DNA from: a bacterium
Lineage (GTDB): Bacteria; Zixibacteria; MSB-5A5; CAIYYT01
DNA: 64,000 bases
Assembly (NCBI GenBank): GCA_016708315.1
Contig: JADJGC010000008.1
Coordinates: forward strand, 1-64,000
Direction: 5' to 3'
Part shown: piece after piece, positions 36,249 through 45,380 of the stretch
Numbering within the stretch: the first letter of the stretch is position 1
Layout: every line of letters starts with the position of its first letter
Translations under genes and position numbers: made by a program
Notes under the pieces: generated by a model
What the model saw: the letters and a program-made list of their open reading frames with translations, nothing else
What the model was told of the DNA's origin: nothing
Database searches by the model: none

Positions 36249-39200
36249 GCAAGCCGATGTAGAATTCGTGAACTGGGCCGGGACAGCCGCGCGCGGCGAA
36301 CTCGGCCTGGTAATCGACGTTGTTAGCCTCAGCGGGCCGCGCCTCGGCCAGCAGCGTCTGCATCAATTCCAGTTCGCGCATCTTCTGGGTTTCAGCCAGT
36401 TCCACCAATTCTTCGTTCGTGCGCTGGGTGACGTTGCCGCTGACCAGCTCCACGTTGGCGTTGTTGCGGCGCAGAGCCATTTGGAGCATGGCTTCGTCGA
36501 TGCTGGCGCGGCTTGGGTGTTGCGTGACCATATAGGTCACATCCACCGTTGCGGCTCTCTGCTTGGGCCGGGCAATGCGCCCTTCCAGTTGTTGCAGCGG
36601 ATAGAAGACGTACTCGGCCTCGACCACGATGAGGGCGGACGCTTTGACCAGATTGTTCAAGCTCTCGTTGATGAGCGGCGTCCGGGTTAGAAAGATGGGC
36701 TTGCGTGAGCGCACATAATGCTGGTCGATCCACTCGCGGCGTTTGTGCGGCTGGGCGGGACGCTTCTCATCCAGCTTGACGAAATCGAAATCCGCCGCGG
36801 TGAACATCTGCACCAGGAGCTCGTAAGTCTTCTGTTGTTTGCAGGCCACGATGACGTTGCGTCCGGTGACCACCATTTCCTGCAACAAAGTGATGAGTTG
36901 TTTAACCTTGGCCTTGAGCGCGACGGCCTGAAGCTCGGCCATCTGGGTGAACCAATCGCGACGTTGAGTGAGACTGAACACCGGTTTGTCGGCGACAAAG
37001 GTCTGCTTCATCGCACTCAGGACATCCTCGTACTCGTCGAGAATGTCGCCCTCCAAAGGGATCGCCAGGAAATGCCGGCGCACATCCGGAATCTTCAACC
37101 CCATGCTCCGGCTGGTGGCGTGGAGTTGGGCTTGATGGAGATACTTCCACAGCTTCGGCGCGTTGGCGGGTTCAGGCATTTCCTGCTTGTTGCGGCGCGT
37201 GGCGATTCTGTTGCCCTTCGGGTCGTGGATGGCATCGCGCGTCACGCGGAAAGTGACGTGCTGTTCGATGAACTCGTTCTGCTGGTCGTAGGCGTAGGGG
37301 AATTCGGGTGAGTTATAGCCCCACGACAGCGTGAAGATCTGCCACATCTCCGCCGGGGTTCGGCGCAGCAGCGTGCCTGACAAGAGAAAAGTCCTCCGCG
37401 TGTGGATGGATCTGACGGCCTCATAAACCTTGGACTCGCCAGTCAATGAGTGGGCTTCGTCGCAAATTTTCGTGTCGAACAGATTCTTGATGAGCCGATA
37501 CGCCGGGAACTGCAACGCGCTGCGGAATCCCTGGTCGCCTCGGCGCGGCTTCTCCTCGTCGCCCAGTGCCGCCAGCAGGTCGGCCACCTCTGGTGCGACT
37601 TCTCCGGGCGATTCGTCCTCGACCCGCCGGTAACTTCTGGCCAGGTAACCACACACGCGACAATGACCGTGCCGGGAGAACGTGCCGAATTCGCGCAGAC
37701 CGACGGCGGCCTTGCCGCGTTTGACGTACTCGACGACCTGTTCGCGAATGGCTTTGCGGGTCGCACAGCTCAATTGAATCCATTTCCGCGTCTTGCTGAC
37801 GTTGAAGAATTTTTGAGCGGCCAGTTCCAGGCAGCGCGGGCACTCCTGCACGTGCTGGTGGAAATGGAAGGGAACTCGTTTGACCTCGCCCGTGATGACG
37901 TTCTGTTCTCTCAGTTTGAGGATCTGCTCCTTGACTTGCCGCTCGGCGTTTTCGCGCGTGCAAATCAGGGTGTGAACGCGTTCGTTGGCGTTGTCCTGCT
38001 CTTTAACGTCCACGGGATACGGATCGAAGGTCTGATTGGCCAGCCCGCCGATGGTGAGGAATTCCTGGGAGAGTACATAGAACCTGGTTCGTTCCGGCTC
38101 CACGCCACGGTTGACCTCCGCCTGCAGTTTACGAATGCAGGCAGCGCTGTGGATGTGCGTGACGTCCAGGCCGAGTTCATCGCGCAGTTCCTTGATGATC
38201 TCGCCCAGAATCTTGCTCTTGGCGATGAAGGCCACGCGCCGCGCCCCGGCGGCGATGGCGGCGTAAGCGGCGAGACGGGTTTTGCCTGAACCCACGTGGT
38301 GAGTCAGCACCACGCCGCGTTTCAAAGACGCCAGGCCAGCGTGCAACATCTGGACGTCGGTGAGTTGAGCCTTGAGTTGGCTCAAGCACTGAATGCGCGC
38401 CTTCAACTGCTCCGGGTAGGCTTCCGAGAGAGTCTTGATTTCTGGAGGCGGAAACACGCGCAACACCTGGGCGAGGTTCGGGTCTTTGCTCGTGATGTGG
38501 ATGCGGCGTCCGTACAGTGCCTTCAACCGTTGTTTGAGCTCGTCCACTTTGCCCGGATTGCCCATCGCGGCGGCCTGCTGGATTTGGCGGGTCAGATCAT
38601 ATTCATCGGCCGTGATGACCTTGTAAGTGTTGCCGGTCTGCTGACTGTAAGCATGGATATCCGCCGGCTTAAGCTCGCTCGTCATCGCCAGCGCGGTGTA
38701 GGTGCAGTGCAGGCTCATGTTCCGGCGGGTAAGCCTGGCTTGGTCTTCCTGTCCCTCCTCGGCTTCCAGGAGTTGCGCCTCCGGCAACTCGATCACCTCG
38801 CTATGCTGGATCGGATACACGTAGTATTTTTTGCCCCGGATGAAAGCCCGGACCTTTTTGTTTCGGATGGTGAAGAACACATCCTCTTGGGCGCAGTAGT
38901 AACCGGGCTTGTAATAGGCCAGCAACTGGTCGCCCGTCGGCTTGATCATCGGCACAGTCTGCTGCCGGTAGAAGTCGGCCTGCTTTTCCATCCGACGCCG
39001 GCTCTCGTCACTGTCGGGAAATTCCAATCCAAGCAAACGATGCAGCGCGACGGTTTCTTCGTAGCCGATGGCAGAGGCGAGCAGCGGGTTGCGGACGGCG
39101 GTGTAAAGAGATGTCTCCCGCATTTCCACCGGGTTGTAAACCATCAGCTCCGGCATGAGCTTCAGAAAGAAACCGGCCATCTCACTGATCTGCGGAACGC

Positions 39201-39965
39201 CGCTCGATGGAACTGAGACTTGTTTCTGCTCCTCAAGGTTGAACTGCGTGTCGAGATACTGGAGCGGGATGATCTCGCACTGGCTGGGAGCAACGGCCAG
39301 TTCGCTCTTTAAGCTCTCGTGCAAGTCAGACTGTTGGAAGTTGACGTGAATCTTGTCGATCACGTCGTCGCTGCTGAAGACATGATGCGGGCTGCTGTAG
39401 TAATCGGTCTCGTGTTCCAGCGAGCATCGGCCGCCGACGTTCAAGAAATAGACGTAATCACGGTTCTTGTGGCGCAGCGTGAAGCTGCCCAAGTGTCCCG
39501 GGACTGGCTTGGGGCTGACGATCAACGGCCGGAAACGCTGATCGAACATGGCAAGCGCCTCCTGGGGCTGATCCGTCAGCACGAGAACGTGAGCGGGCAG
39601 GCTCAAAGTCACCAGACAGTTTTCGAGGAGTTCCCGGTAACTGGCGCAGTTGTCGCCGACCGCCTGAATATTCGAGATCCAGTAACGGCTGTGCGTATCG
39701 GCAGCGACAGCCTGCTCTCGGCTCAGGTAAAGGGGATTGAGGTGACAGCGCCGGTGTAAGCCTTGTGCAGCGTATCAACGTTGGTGTACTTCCCGAGGCA
39801 GATCGCCAGCGAGAGGTTGGGACGGATTTTGCGGTAAAGCCGGACGATGAGCGAAACCCATTCCTGATCGGAGACGATGGTCCGCTTCTCCGGTTTCCTG
39901 GTTTTGTCCGGCTGGCAAGCGGGTGTGAGAGCGGGCAGAAGCGGCGGCTCAAGTAACTCTTCCAT
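36226..39965 (-). CDS. Large SNF2/SF2-type helicase with inserted Cys cluster; -1 frame break near the N-terminus
   Basis: The main frame (36226-39612, 1,128 residues from a GTG) has motif I HHVGSGKTRLAAY (near residue 437), motif II ICDEAHS (717), motif III FLLSGTLL and motif VI QQLEGRIARPKQ (1005), as in SNF2-like SF2 ATPases. Between motifs I and II there are two CxxC pairs (CPRC near 591, CRVC near 652), probably a zinc site. The frame upstream of 39612 is still protein-like (NPLYLSREQAVAADTHSRYW), and a separate 80-codon frame begins at ATG 39965 directly after the previous gene. Joining them needs a -1 change near 39725-39740 (coding-strand CCCCTTT). I read this as one gene of about 1,245 residues. 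It probably remodels DNA or DNA-protein complexes during replication. Its 3' end may also be displaced. Confidence 0.72.
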
Positions 39966-39968
39966 GCG

Positions 39969-40481
39969 TCAATTTTGTGTGGCCGCCTTCAAGAGGCGCT
40001 TGAGGACCTCGGGGGCAGGCTCGGCGATGACGCGGTAGCTTTTGTTTTCCGGGTTGAACTGGTCGGATTCCACCTCGCACCAGTCTTTCAGCAAGTCCGG
40101 CTGCTCCAGGATCAGTTCCTTGATCTTGAGCGTGTCCGCGTAAGTGAGTTGTTCACCGCTTTTGCGCACCAGCCAGAGCGCCAGCAAGCCGGCGCCCATC
40201 GTCGGCACCAGGCTGGGGAAGAGCAGTTCGTTTGCTTGGTCGATCCCGCTGTCCATCGCGTGCCGGAGCAGTTTCCTGTCTCCATAAGCGGCGTGGCGGC
40301 CCTCGTGTCCAAGCAGGTCGTAACCCTGAACGGGCATCGGCTTTTCGCCGGTCTGGATCCGGACGAGGGCGAAGCTGGGTCGAGTCAGCGTGCCGTGCCA
40401 GTTGACACCCAGGAATTGCTGGTTGCGGGCCGCGTTGCTCACGATGACCCGGTTCCTCTGCTGCGGAAGAGCGCGGATCAT
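39969..40481 (-). CDS. Hypothetical protein with HExxH motif, 170 residues
   Basis: Not assigned to a named family. LLGHEGRHAAYGDRK holds an HExxH pattern, the zinc-binding signature of many metallopeptidases, followed by a helical C-terminal half (LTYADTLKIKELILEQPDLL). The third zinc ligand cannot be placed with confidence. The ATG lies immediately after the VWA gene stop, and its TGA is just before the helicase start, so it sits inside a tight operon. In some VWA/MoxR systems a metallopeptidase-like partner occurs, which makes the context suggestive, but the peptidase call is tentative. Confidence 0.5.
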   Translation of the reverse strand: MIRALPQQRNRVIVSNAARNQQFLGVNWHGTLTRPSFALVRIQTGEKPMPVQGYDLLGHEGRHAAYGDRKLLRHAMDSGIDQANELLFPSLVPTMGAGLLALWLVRKSGEQLTYADTLKIKELILEQPDLLKDWCEVESDQFNPENKSYRVIAEPAPEVLKRLLKAATQN

Positions 40482-40484
40482 GGA

Positions 40485-41852
40485 TCAGAGATAAATGACG
40501 GTGCCAGGAATGGAGAGGCCGGCGACCGCGCCCATGTTGCACTGCTTGGTAGTGGTAACCCACACGAAGTCGGCCGGGACGGAGTCGGGGAATGATCCTG
40601 CCAGATCGGTGAAAACGACGGTCAGGTCGCATCGATACTTGCTGTTTCCGCCCGGAGGCGGGCCACCGTTGGACAGCATTTCCTGGATGTTCGCGGCGAT
40701 GCAGCGAAAATCCGTGCCGCCTCCGCCGACGATCGCGAGCTCATTGAGGTTCTGGACCGGATCCCCCTCTTCGGTCACTTCAATGCGGCTCAGGATGGAA
40801 GTGTCAAAACAACTGATGCCGTAGGTCATCTTCTTCTTCCGCTTGGCGAAGAAGTCACGGAAGACCTTCATGCAGTCGCCGATGTCCCCGGCCGAGATGC
40901 TGCCCGAGCAATCGATGAACAATTCGATGTGCCCGGTCTTCTCTTCGATCGGATCGGCCTTCTTGGGAGCAAAATAGTCGTTGGCCAGTTTCTTGTTGTG
41001 GTAAAGCGCCAGGTCGTCGGCGACGGGATACTTCGAGCGCAGACAGTCCATGATGGCCTCGCTCGCGTCGCGCGGAGGATTGGCCTTGAAATAGAGCAGC
41101 CGTATGCCGTTCATTCCTTCGCTGCCGAAATCGTTGGTCTTCATGAATTCGGCCACCCAATCGTTGATCATCTCCTGGGCGAAGGTTTCATGAACCTGCG
41201 GCGAAAAATCCTGCAGGTTCGCCACGCGTCCATTCAAATCCGTGAGTTCCAAGAGCGGCGTGCCCGTCAGCTCGGCGGATTGAAGTGCGCCCTGTTCCAA
41301 CAACGTCAATGCTTCCTCTGCGATCTTGGGACCGGCTGGCAAGGCGGCCAGCGGTTTGAAGACATAACCGTGCTGTTCCCAGTGGGGCGAGTTGGCCGGC
41401 TGCTTGACCCCCAGCGACCGCATGTGATGCGCCACGGCTTGAGTGAAAGCCAGGTTGAGCATGGTCTGCTGATCCGGCGCCGCCTTGAGGTAACGCGTCT
41501 GGTAACCGAGCGCGAAATAGCTGGTGTGAAAGAGAACCAACCAGAACGCCGCCCTGTTCTTTTCGTCCTCGCTGATTGGCGCGGCATCAATGGCCTGCAC
41601 CACGCGCGTGTTGAGGCGCAATGTGTCCGACCAGATGAAACTCTGCTGGTCCAGTTCGATCTTCAGGTGGCGTTCAAAGATATTGCAGAAGGGACGGAGC
41701 AGCGGGTGATCGCGGTGCGCTTGAAACGCCTTGGCCAGGCGTGAATCCAGAGGCGAAAGCAAACCGCCAAGAGTCTGGCTGACAGCGCGCTGCGTGGCGG
41801 CGACATTCGCGTCATTCAGCGAGCGCGAGGTCAAGGGGGTGGTTGTGTTCAT
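40485..41852 (-). CDS. VWA-domain protein with MIDAS motif, likely partner of the MoxR ATPase
   Basis: About 455 residues from ATG 41852; an in-frame start further upstream (41969) adds a basic, low-quality stretch and is rejected. The C-terminal third has IELFIDCSGSIS, the DxSxS metal-ion-dependent adhesion site of von Willebrand A domains, then VVGGGGTDF-like (IVGGGGTDFRC) and VVFTDLAGSFP, which supply the remaining metal ligands. The N-terminal part is helical and not recognised; the layout resembles VWA-like DUF2201 proteins, which usually accompany MoxR AAA+ ATPases. A MoxR gene is nearby on the same strand. No signal peptide, so the protein should be cytoplasmic. It starts a minus-strand run that continues through HExxH, helicase, clamp and MoxR genes. 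Confidence 0.65.
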   Translation of the reverse strand: MNTTTPLTSRSLNDANVAATQRAVSQTLGGLLSPLDSRLAKAFQAHRDHPLLRPFCNIFERHLKIELDQQSFIWSDTLRLNTRVVQAIDAAPISEDEKNRAAFWLVLFHTSYFALGYQTRYLKAAPDQQTMLNLAFTQAVAHHMRSLGVKQPANSPHWEQHGYVFKPLAALPAGPKIAEEALTLLEQGALQSAELTGTPLLELTDLNGRVANLQDFSPQVHETFAQEMINDWVAEFMKTNDFGSEGMNGIRLLYFKANPPRDASEAIMDCLRSKYPVADDLALYHNKKLANDYFAPKKADPIEEKTGHIELFIDCSGSISAGDIGDCMKVFRDFFAKRKKKMTYGISCFDTSILSRIEVTEEGDPVQNLNELAIVGGGGTDFRCIAANIQEMLSNGGPPPGGNSKYRCDLTVVFTDLAGSFPDSVPADFVWVTTTKQCNMGAVAGLSIPGTVIYL

Positions 41853-42015
41853 GCTTTGTTGTTTGATGGGCAACTCGGGGTTGCGTGCGTGGCTTTTCGT
41901 TTGGCGGCCAACACGCATACGATGCCGACCTGCTTTCCATCGCCACCCCCGTTCAGCTCTCGCACTCATCCATCGAAAATGGGCCTGGGATCAAACGCCA
42001 CAGGGTGCGCCGCCC

Positions 42016-42021
42016 TAAAAT
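42016..42021 (+). promoter_or_regulatory. -10-like TAAAAT box upstream of the first pseudopilin
   Basis: CCCTAAAATGGAAC on the plus strand, the same core as the other boxes, but 119 bases before the pseudopilin ATG. It would give a leader of about 110 bases. Confidence 0.4.
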
Positions 42022-42025
42022 GGAA

Positions 42026-42140
42026 CTGTCGGCCGTCCTGCAAGCGACGGACATAAGCTCCCCTGTCGGGAGGAGATGCGCTGGTGTAAACGTTGCCCGG
42101 TGCGGATGTCGGAAGCCTTTGGTCGGCGACGCACAACAAA
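42026..42140 (+). promoter_or_regulatory. Candidate structured 5' leader of the first pseudopilin gene
   Basis: The stretch between the TAAAAT box and the ATG has two hairpins close together: CCGTC/GACGG (42033-42050) and CTCCC/GGGAG (42058-42072). GGAGGAG follows in the second hairpin. It does not match a riboswitch class that I can recognise. The region also separates divergent genes (VWA on minus, pseudopilin on plus). Confidence 0.3.
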
Positions 42141-42497
42141 ATGAAACTGCAGAAATTCCGCAACAGAAAGGCCAAGGGTTTCACCCTGGTGGAACTGATC
42201 GCTGTCGTCAGCGTAATCCTCATCCTCGTGGCGATCGTCGTGCCCCGCATCGGCGATTTGCGCGGCAAAGCGGCTGACGCCCGCGCGCAATCGAACGTGA
42301 AGATCGTTCAGGGCGCGATCGAACGGGCCGCCGTGGAGGGCGCCCTCACGGCCGCCAACGCGACGGATCAGGCAGCCATCTACAGTGTGCTGACCACGGC
42401 CACCAATGGCATGTCCGGCGCTCCGTATCTGTCCGAAATGCCGAGTCCGGCGCCTACGATCAGCGGGGCGTTCCCCAACCTGAGCGTCGGTCAGTAA
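42141..42497 (+). CDS. Type IV pilin / type II pseudopilin-like protein
   Basis: 118 residues. A short basic leader ends KAKG, followed by FTLVELIAVVSVILILVAI, the classic prepilin peptidase site (cleavage after Gly, Phe at +1, Glu at +5) and N-terminal membrane helix. The remainder is a small periplasmic head with Ala/Asn-rich sequence typical of minimal pseudopilins. I chose the ATG that gives a normal short leader; the frame is open further upstream to a GTG at 42093. Ribosome site is weak. It is one of two pilin-like genes in tandem and the only visible candidate for a filament subunit in the window; the prepilin peptidase and the PilC-type platform protein are not here. A clear terminator follows it. 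Confidence 0.8.
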   Translation: MKLQKFRNRKAKGFTLVELIAVVSVILILVAIVVPRIGDLRGKAADARAQSNVKIVQGAIERAAVEGALTAANATDQAAIYSVLTTATNGMSGAPYLSEMPSPAPTISGAFPNLSVGQ

Positions 42498-42520
42498 CGT
42501 GTCTGGCGTGCCCCACCAAG

Positions 42521-42553
42521 CCCCGGCAGCCGAACTGCCGGGGTCTTTCTGTT
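42521..42553 (+). terminator. Rho-independent terminator after the first pseudopilin
   Basis: A 9-bp GC-rich stem (CCCCGGCAG and CTGCCGGGG) with a 5-base loop, followed by TCTTTCTGTT. It separates the two pilin genes and implies a separate promoter for the second, which is indeed seen at 42581. Confidence 0.85.
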
Positions 42554-42580
42554 GCAGCATGCAGCGTGGAATCCTGAACC

Positions 42581-42586
42581 TAAAAT
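42581..42586 (+). promoter_or_regulatory. -10-like TAAAAT box before the second pseudopilin
   Basis: CCTAAAATGGAGT then ATG; the box ends five bases before the start, just after the preceding terminator. With so little space a very short or leaderless transcript is expected. Confidence 0.5.
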
Positions 42587-42591
42587 GGAGT

Positions 42592-42930
42592 ATGAAAAGG
42601 TCCGCTCAACGTGCGTTCACGGTAATTGAGATTCTGGCTGTCGTAACCGTGATCGTCATTCTGGCGGCCATCATCATTCCGCGGGTGGTGATTCTGCGTC
42701 AGCAATCAACGCAAGAGCGAAACAATTTCAACGCGCGCCAGATCGCCAATGCGATCGAGCGGTTCCAATTGGAAGGAGGAAATGTGACCAACGTTTCCTC
42801 GGTTGAATCGGTCGTGAATCAGTTGATCGACCGGCAGACGCTCTGTCCGTCGGAGAAACTGACCTCGCGTCAAATCACGATGATCAGCACCAACGGTTAC
42901 CTTTTCTTCTACGGAACCTACGACGATTGA
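42592..42930 (+). CDS. Second type IV pilin / pseudopilin-like protein
   Basis: 112 residues. MKRSAQRA precedes FTVIEILAVVTVIVILAAI: the prepilin signature with Phe at +1 and Glu at +5, but with Ala instead of Gly at -1, which prepilin peptidases can accept less well. A 20-residue membrane helix and a small charged head follow. GGAG lies directly upstream of the ATG. Shorter and more polar than the first pilin, so it may be a minor pseudopilin. It converges on the 148-residue gene, with only seven bases between stops. Confidence 0.75.
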   Translation: MKRSAQRAFTVIEILAVVTVIVILAAIIIPRVVILRQQSTQERNNFNARQIANAIERFQLEGGNVTNVSSVESVVNQLIDRQTLCPSEKLTSRQITMISTNGYLFFYGTYDD

Positions 42931-42937
42931 TCGACGT

Positions 42938-43384
42938 TCATCTGTTCCATCCGGCAACGCACCTGACTCCCGCCACCAGGCAACCTTCGGGCGTGAGAAG
43001 CTTGTGCTTTTCGACCAGTTCCTTGCCCATTCCCGTAATCTTCCATTGGCCACGCGGGTCCTTGAAAACGAACCCACCGCGGTAGAGTTGGGTGAACAAC
43101 TCAGCGCTCACTCTTTTGCCTTGAAGGATGGACTCGAGTGCGGCCGCAAGTGTTGAGCCGCCGGCAAGGGATGGCAGCAGCCGGCAAGGGATGGTCGCGT
43201 CCGGTTCATCCGGAGGAAGGATTTCTCGATTTCGATTGCGATGTTCATCGGTCGGCGGATCGGATCGTCTCCTCCTGTCCTTTTGTTCCCGGACTAAACG
43301 TTGAGCAGCCTCCAATCGCTGCCGAATCTTTTCGGGGTTCTCAGTCGGCTCGGCGGAATGCCGTCGGGAAAACCACTTCCACAT
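42938..43384 (-). CDS. Hypothetical protein, 148 residues
   Basis: Not recognised. The first 60 residues are basic and charged (KIRQRLEAAQRLVREQKDRRRR), likely disordered or coiled; the C-terminal half looks like a small folded domain (LFTQLYRGGFVFKDPRGQW, KITGMGKELVEKHKLLTP) with a winged-helix feel. It lies downstream of the sigma factor on the same strand, 46 bases away, so a regulatory role such as a sigma partner is possible but unproven. No membrane segment. No clear ribosome site. Confidence 0.5.
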   Translation of the reverse strand: MWKWFSRRHSAEPTENPEKIRQRLEAAQRLVREQKDRRRRSDPPTDEHRNRNREILPPDEPDATIPCRLLPSLAGGSTLAAALESILQGKRVSAELFTQLYRGGFVFKDPRGQWKITGMGKELVEKHKLLTPEGCLVAGVRCVAGWNR

Positions 43385-43430
43385 GACGCCGAGTGGTTGA
43401 TTTTGGCGAAGCCTTTTGCCCGATTCAGGA

Positions 43431-44771
43431 TCAGGTTGCCAGGAACCGGACCTTCTCGCTCTGGATGGCGGGATCGGACCGCATCTTGGCGATGGCCCTG
43501 GCCTCGATCTGTCGGACCCGCTCGCGCGTGAGTTTCAGGCTGGCGGCGACCTCTTCGATGGTTTTGGTAAGACCCCTGGCCAGTCCGTACCGAAGCCGGA
43601 GCACCTGTTTTTCGTTTGGCGCCAGACCGCCGAGCAGTTGGCCGATGGCCTGCCGTAAGGTCTCGCTTTCGTCGAGCGTGATCCCTTCGTCGCCGACCAG
43701 CTCCTGCTCGAACGTCTCCTCCTCCCTCCCGTGGACCGGCTGTTGAAGACTGCAAATCTGGCGGAGAGACAATGCGGCCTCAACGTTGTTCCGGGCAGTC
43801 TTCAGTTGTTTGGCCAAGTCCTCCGAGGTCGGTTCGGGTTTTCCCTCTGCCGAGGCTGCATCGCGGAGCTTCTGGATCTCGCGCAACATCTCATGCAGGG
43901 CGGGCGGGAATCGTATCACGTGGCCCTGGGTCATCAGAGCGCGCATGATGCTTTCTTTGATCCAACAAACGGCGTAGGTCGAGAGATTGAACCCCTTCTC
44001 CGGGTCGAAGCGCTCGATGCCTTTCATCAAGCCGAGGTTGCCCTCCTGAACCAGGTCCTCAAGTGTCAGGCTCCGGTTCTGGAATTTCTTGGCGATATGA
44101 ATCACCAGCTTCAGATTGCACTCAGCCAGTGTGGCGAACAGGGAGTCGGCGTTTTCGGCGTGCGGTCGGAGTTGCCGGATATGGTGAGCAAGCTCATTGA
44201 TTCGCAAGCCGCTGATCGTTTCGAGTTGCTTGGCCGCGCCGGCCCAGCGTTCGAGTTCCGCCGCGGACTGACGCTGGGTTGAGATGACGCGGCTGATCCA
44301 GGGGCGCTGCGGGAGATCCGCGAACCGGCGAATGAGGTCGCGGCTCCAGGCGAGGATAAGTTTGGGTTGAATGCACCAGTCCGCCAGTCTCGGGTTCTTC
44401 AACGAAGCCTTCTCTTGCAGGTTCTTGAAGAAGAGAAAGCGGTCGGTCGGCCGGCTCGCTTGTTGGGTTCCTTTCTCGTTATGTGCCAGAAAGAAATTCG
44501 TCAATCTCTCGCCATTCAGAAGTTCCTCCAGAACCTGGGTCAGAAAGAAGACCTTGCCGGGAATTCGATCCAGGATGTCGCGGCAAGCGATCACTTCGCG
44601 ATGATAGTCCCGGGCCAGTTCAATCTGCTGCTTGGGCGCAATCCTGGGACAGTTCTGGAGTGAAGCAAAGTAGGCATCCAAGGCACTCCCGCCCGACGGA
44701 GGGCATTGTTCAAAATCGTCGGCCTCGCGGAGGATTTGCTCGGTGTCGAGGATGTCGAATTCAACGCGCAC
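43431..44771 (-). CDS. Sigma-70 family RNA polymerase sigma factor
   Basis: 446 residues from a GTG. Region 2 is clear: LVIHIAKKFQNRSLTLEDLVQEGNLGLMKGIERFD (in two adjoining parts near residues 205-245) and STYAVCWIKESIMRAL, the DNA-melting segment. Region 3 follows, and region 4 has NEKQVLRLRYGL and LTRERVRQIEARA, the -35-binding helix-turn-helix. The N-terminal 150 residues contain a region 1.2-like start but not a large acidic 1.1. It resembles a primary-type or group 2 sigma. It sits three bases after a coiled-coil membrane protein gene and downstream of the secretin, so its expression is probably tied to the secretion machine. It is the obvious candidate reader of the TANAAT boxes in this window; that link is inference. 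Confidence 0.88.
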   Translation of the reverse strand: MRVEFDILDTEQILREADDFEQCPPSGGSALDAYFASLQNCPRIAPKQQIELARDYHREVIACRDILDRIPGKVFFLTQVLEELLNGERLTNFFLAHNEKGTQQASRPTDRFLFFKNLQEKASLKNPRLADWCIQPKLILAWSRDLIRRFADLPQRPWISRVISTQRQSAAELERWAGAAKQLETISGLRINELAHHIRQLRPHAENADSLFATLAECNLKLVIHIAKKFQNRSLTLEDLVQEGNLGLMKGIERFDPEKGFNLSTYAVCWIKESIMRALMTQGHVIRFPPALHEMLREIQKLRDAASAEGKPEPTSEDLAKQLKTARNNVEAALSLRQICSLQQPVHGREEETFEQELVGDEGITLDESETLRQAIGQLLGGLAPNEKQVLRLRYGLARGLTKTIEEVAASLKLTRERVRQIEARAIAKMRSDPAIQSEKVRFLAT

Positions 44772-44773
44772 AA

Positions 44774-45376
44774 CTATTCCACATTCTGCGGCGCCGCTGA
44801 CGCTTCGGCCAGCCGGCGCAGCACTTTGTCCTGGTTCTTCAATACGGCGATGATGTTGGTCAGCCGCGCTTCGTTCTTCTCCTGAAACGCCTTCAATTCC
44901 TGTTCGGCCTCAGTCTGTTTGGCCACCAAGGCCCGGTGCGCCTCGGAAAGGCGGGTTTCCAGCGCGGGAATCTTCTGCATTTCATCATTGAAACTCCTCC
45001 GCAGCGCTTCCTCGGCGGCCCTCAGTTTGTTGGCCGTCACTTCGAGACTCGCGACTTCGGTGGAAAGATCCTTCGGGATTTTGAGGGAGCCCACTTCCTC
45101 CAATGCGGCTTGAGCAGTGGCCCGCGTTTGCGTCAACTGCGTTTGAAGGAGGGCGACACGGACATGCAGACGATGCCCGTAAATTCCGGCACCGCTGGCG
45201 ACGACCATGGCCAGGCCGGCAACCAATAGCAACAACCCGCTCGCTCTTTGAAAGGTTTTGCGGTCTTCTTGCGGGGACTCGGCTCGTATCGCTGCCGAGG
45301 TTTCGGCGCTCGACGGCGGCGGAGTGGGCGGCATTGGTTCCGGAGGCTCGATTCCTCCAATACGGGGTCCATTCAT
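44774..45376 (-). CDS. Single-pass membrane coiled-coil protein, 200 residues
   Basis: A Pro-rich cytoplasmic N-terminus (residues 1-45) is followed by one hydrophobic segment, ASGLLLLVAGLAMVVASGAG (about 45-65), and a long predicted coiled coil with heptad-like Leu/Ala/Glu pattern to the C-terminus. Not a named family; it could be a PilN/PilO- or PilP-like alignment component or a scaffold for the adjacent secretin. Its ATG is close to the secretin stop (four bases apart) and its TAG stop is followed two bases later by the sigma factor GTG, so all three are tightly coupled. TAG acts as a true stop here, since read-through would only produce a wrong frame of the sigma gene. Confidence 0.6.
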   Translation of the reverse strand: MNGPRIGGIEPPEPMPPTPPPSSAETSAAIRAESPQEDRKTFQRASGLLLLVAGLAMVVASGAGIYGHRLHVRVALLQTQLTQTRATAQAALEEVGSLKIPKDLSTEVASLEVTANKLRAAEEALRRSFNDEMQKIPALETRLSEAHRALVAKQTEAEQELKAFQEKNEARLTNIIAVLKNQDKVLRRLAEASAAPQNVE

Positions 45377-45380
45377 AGCT

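Noticed and set aside
39458..39952. 164-codon minus frame over the helicase N-terminus
   Set aside because: Overlaps two better frames; Pro/Arg/Ser-rich shadow peptide.
42026..42140. Cyclic di-GMP riboswitch before the pseudopilin
   Set aside because: The leader lacks the conserved GEMM sequence blocks that I would expect; only generic hairpins are seen.
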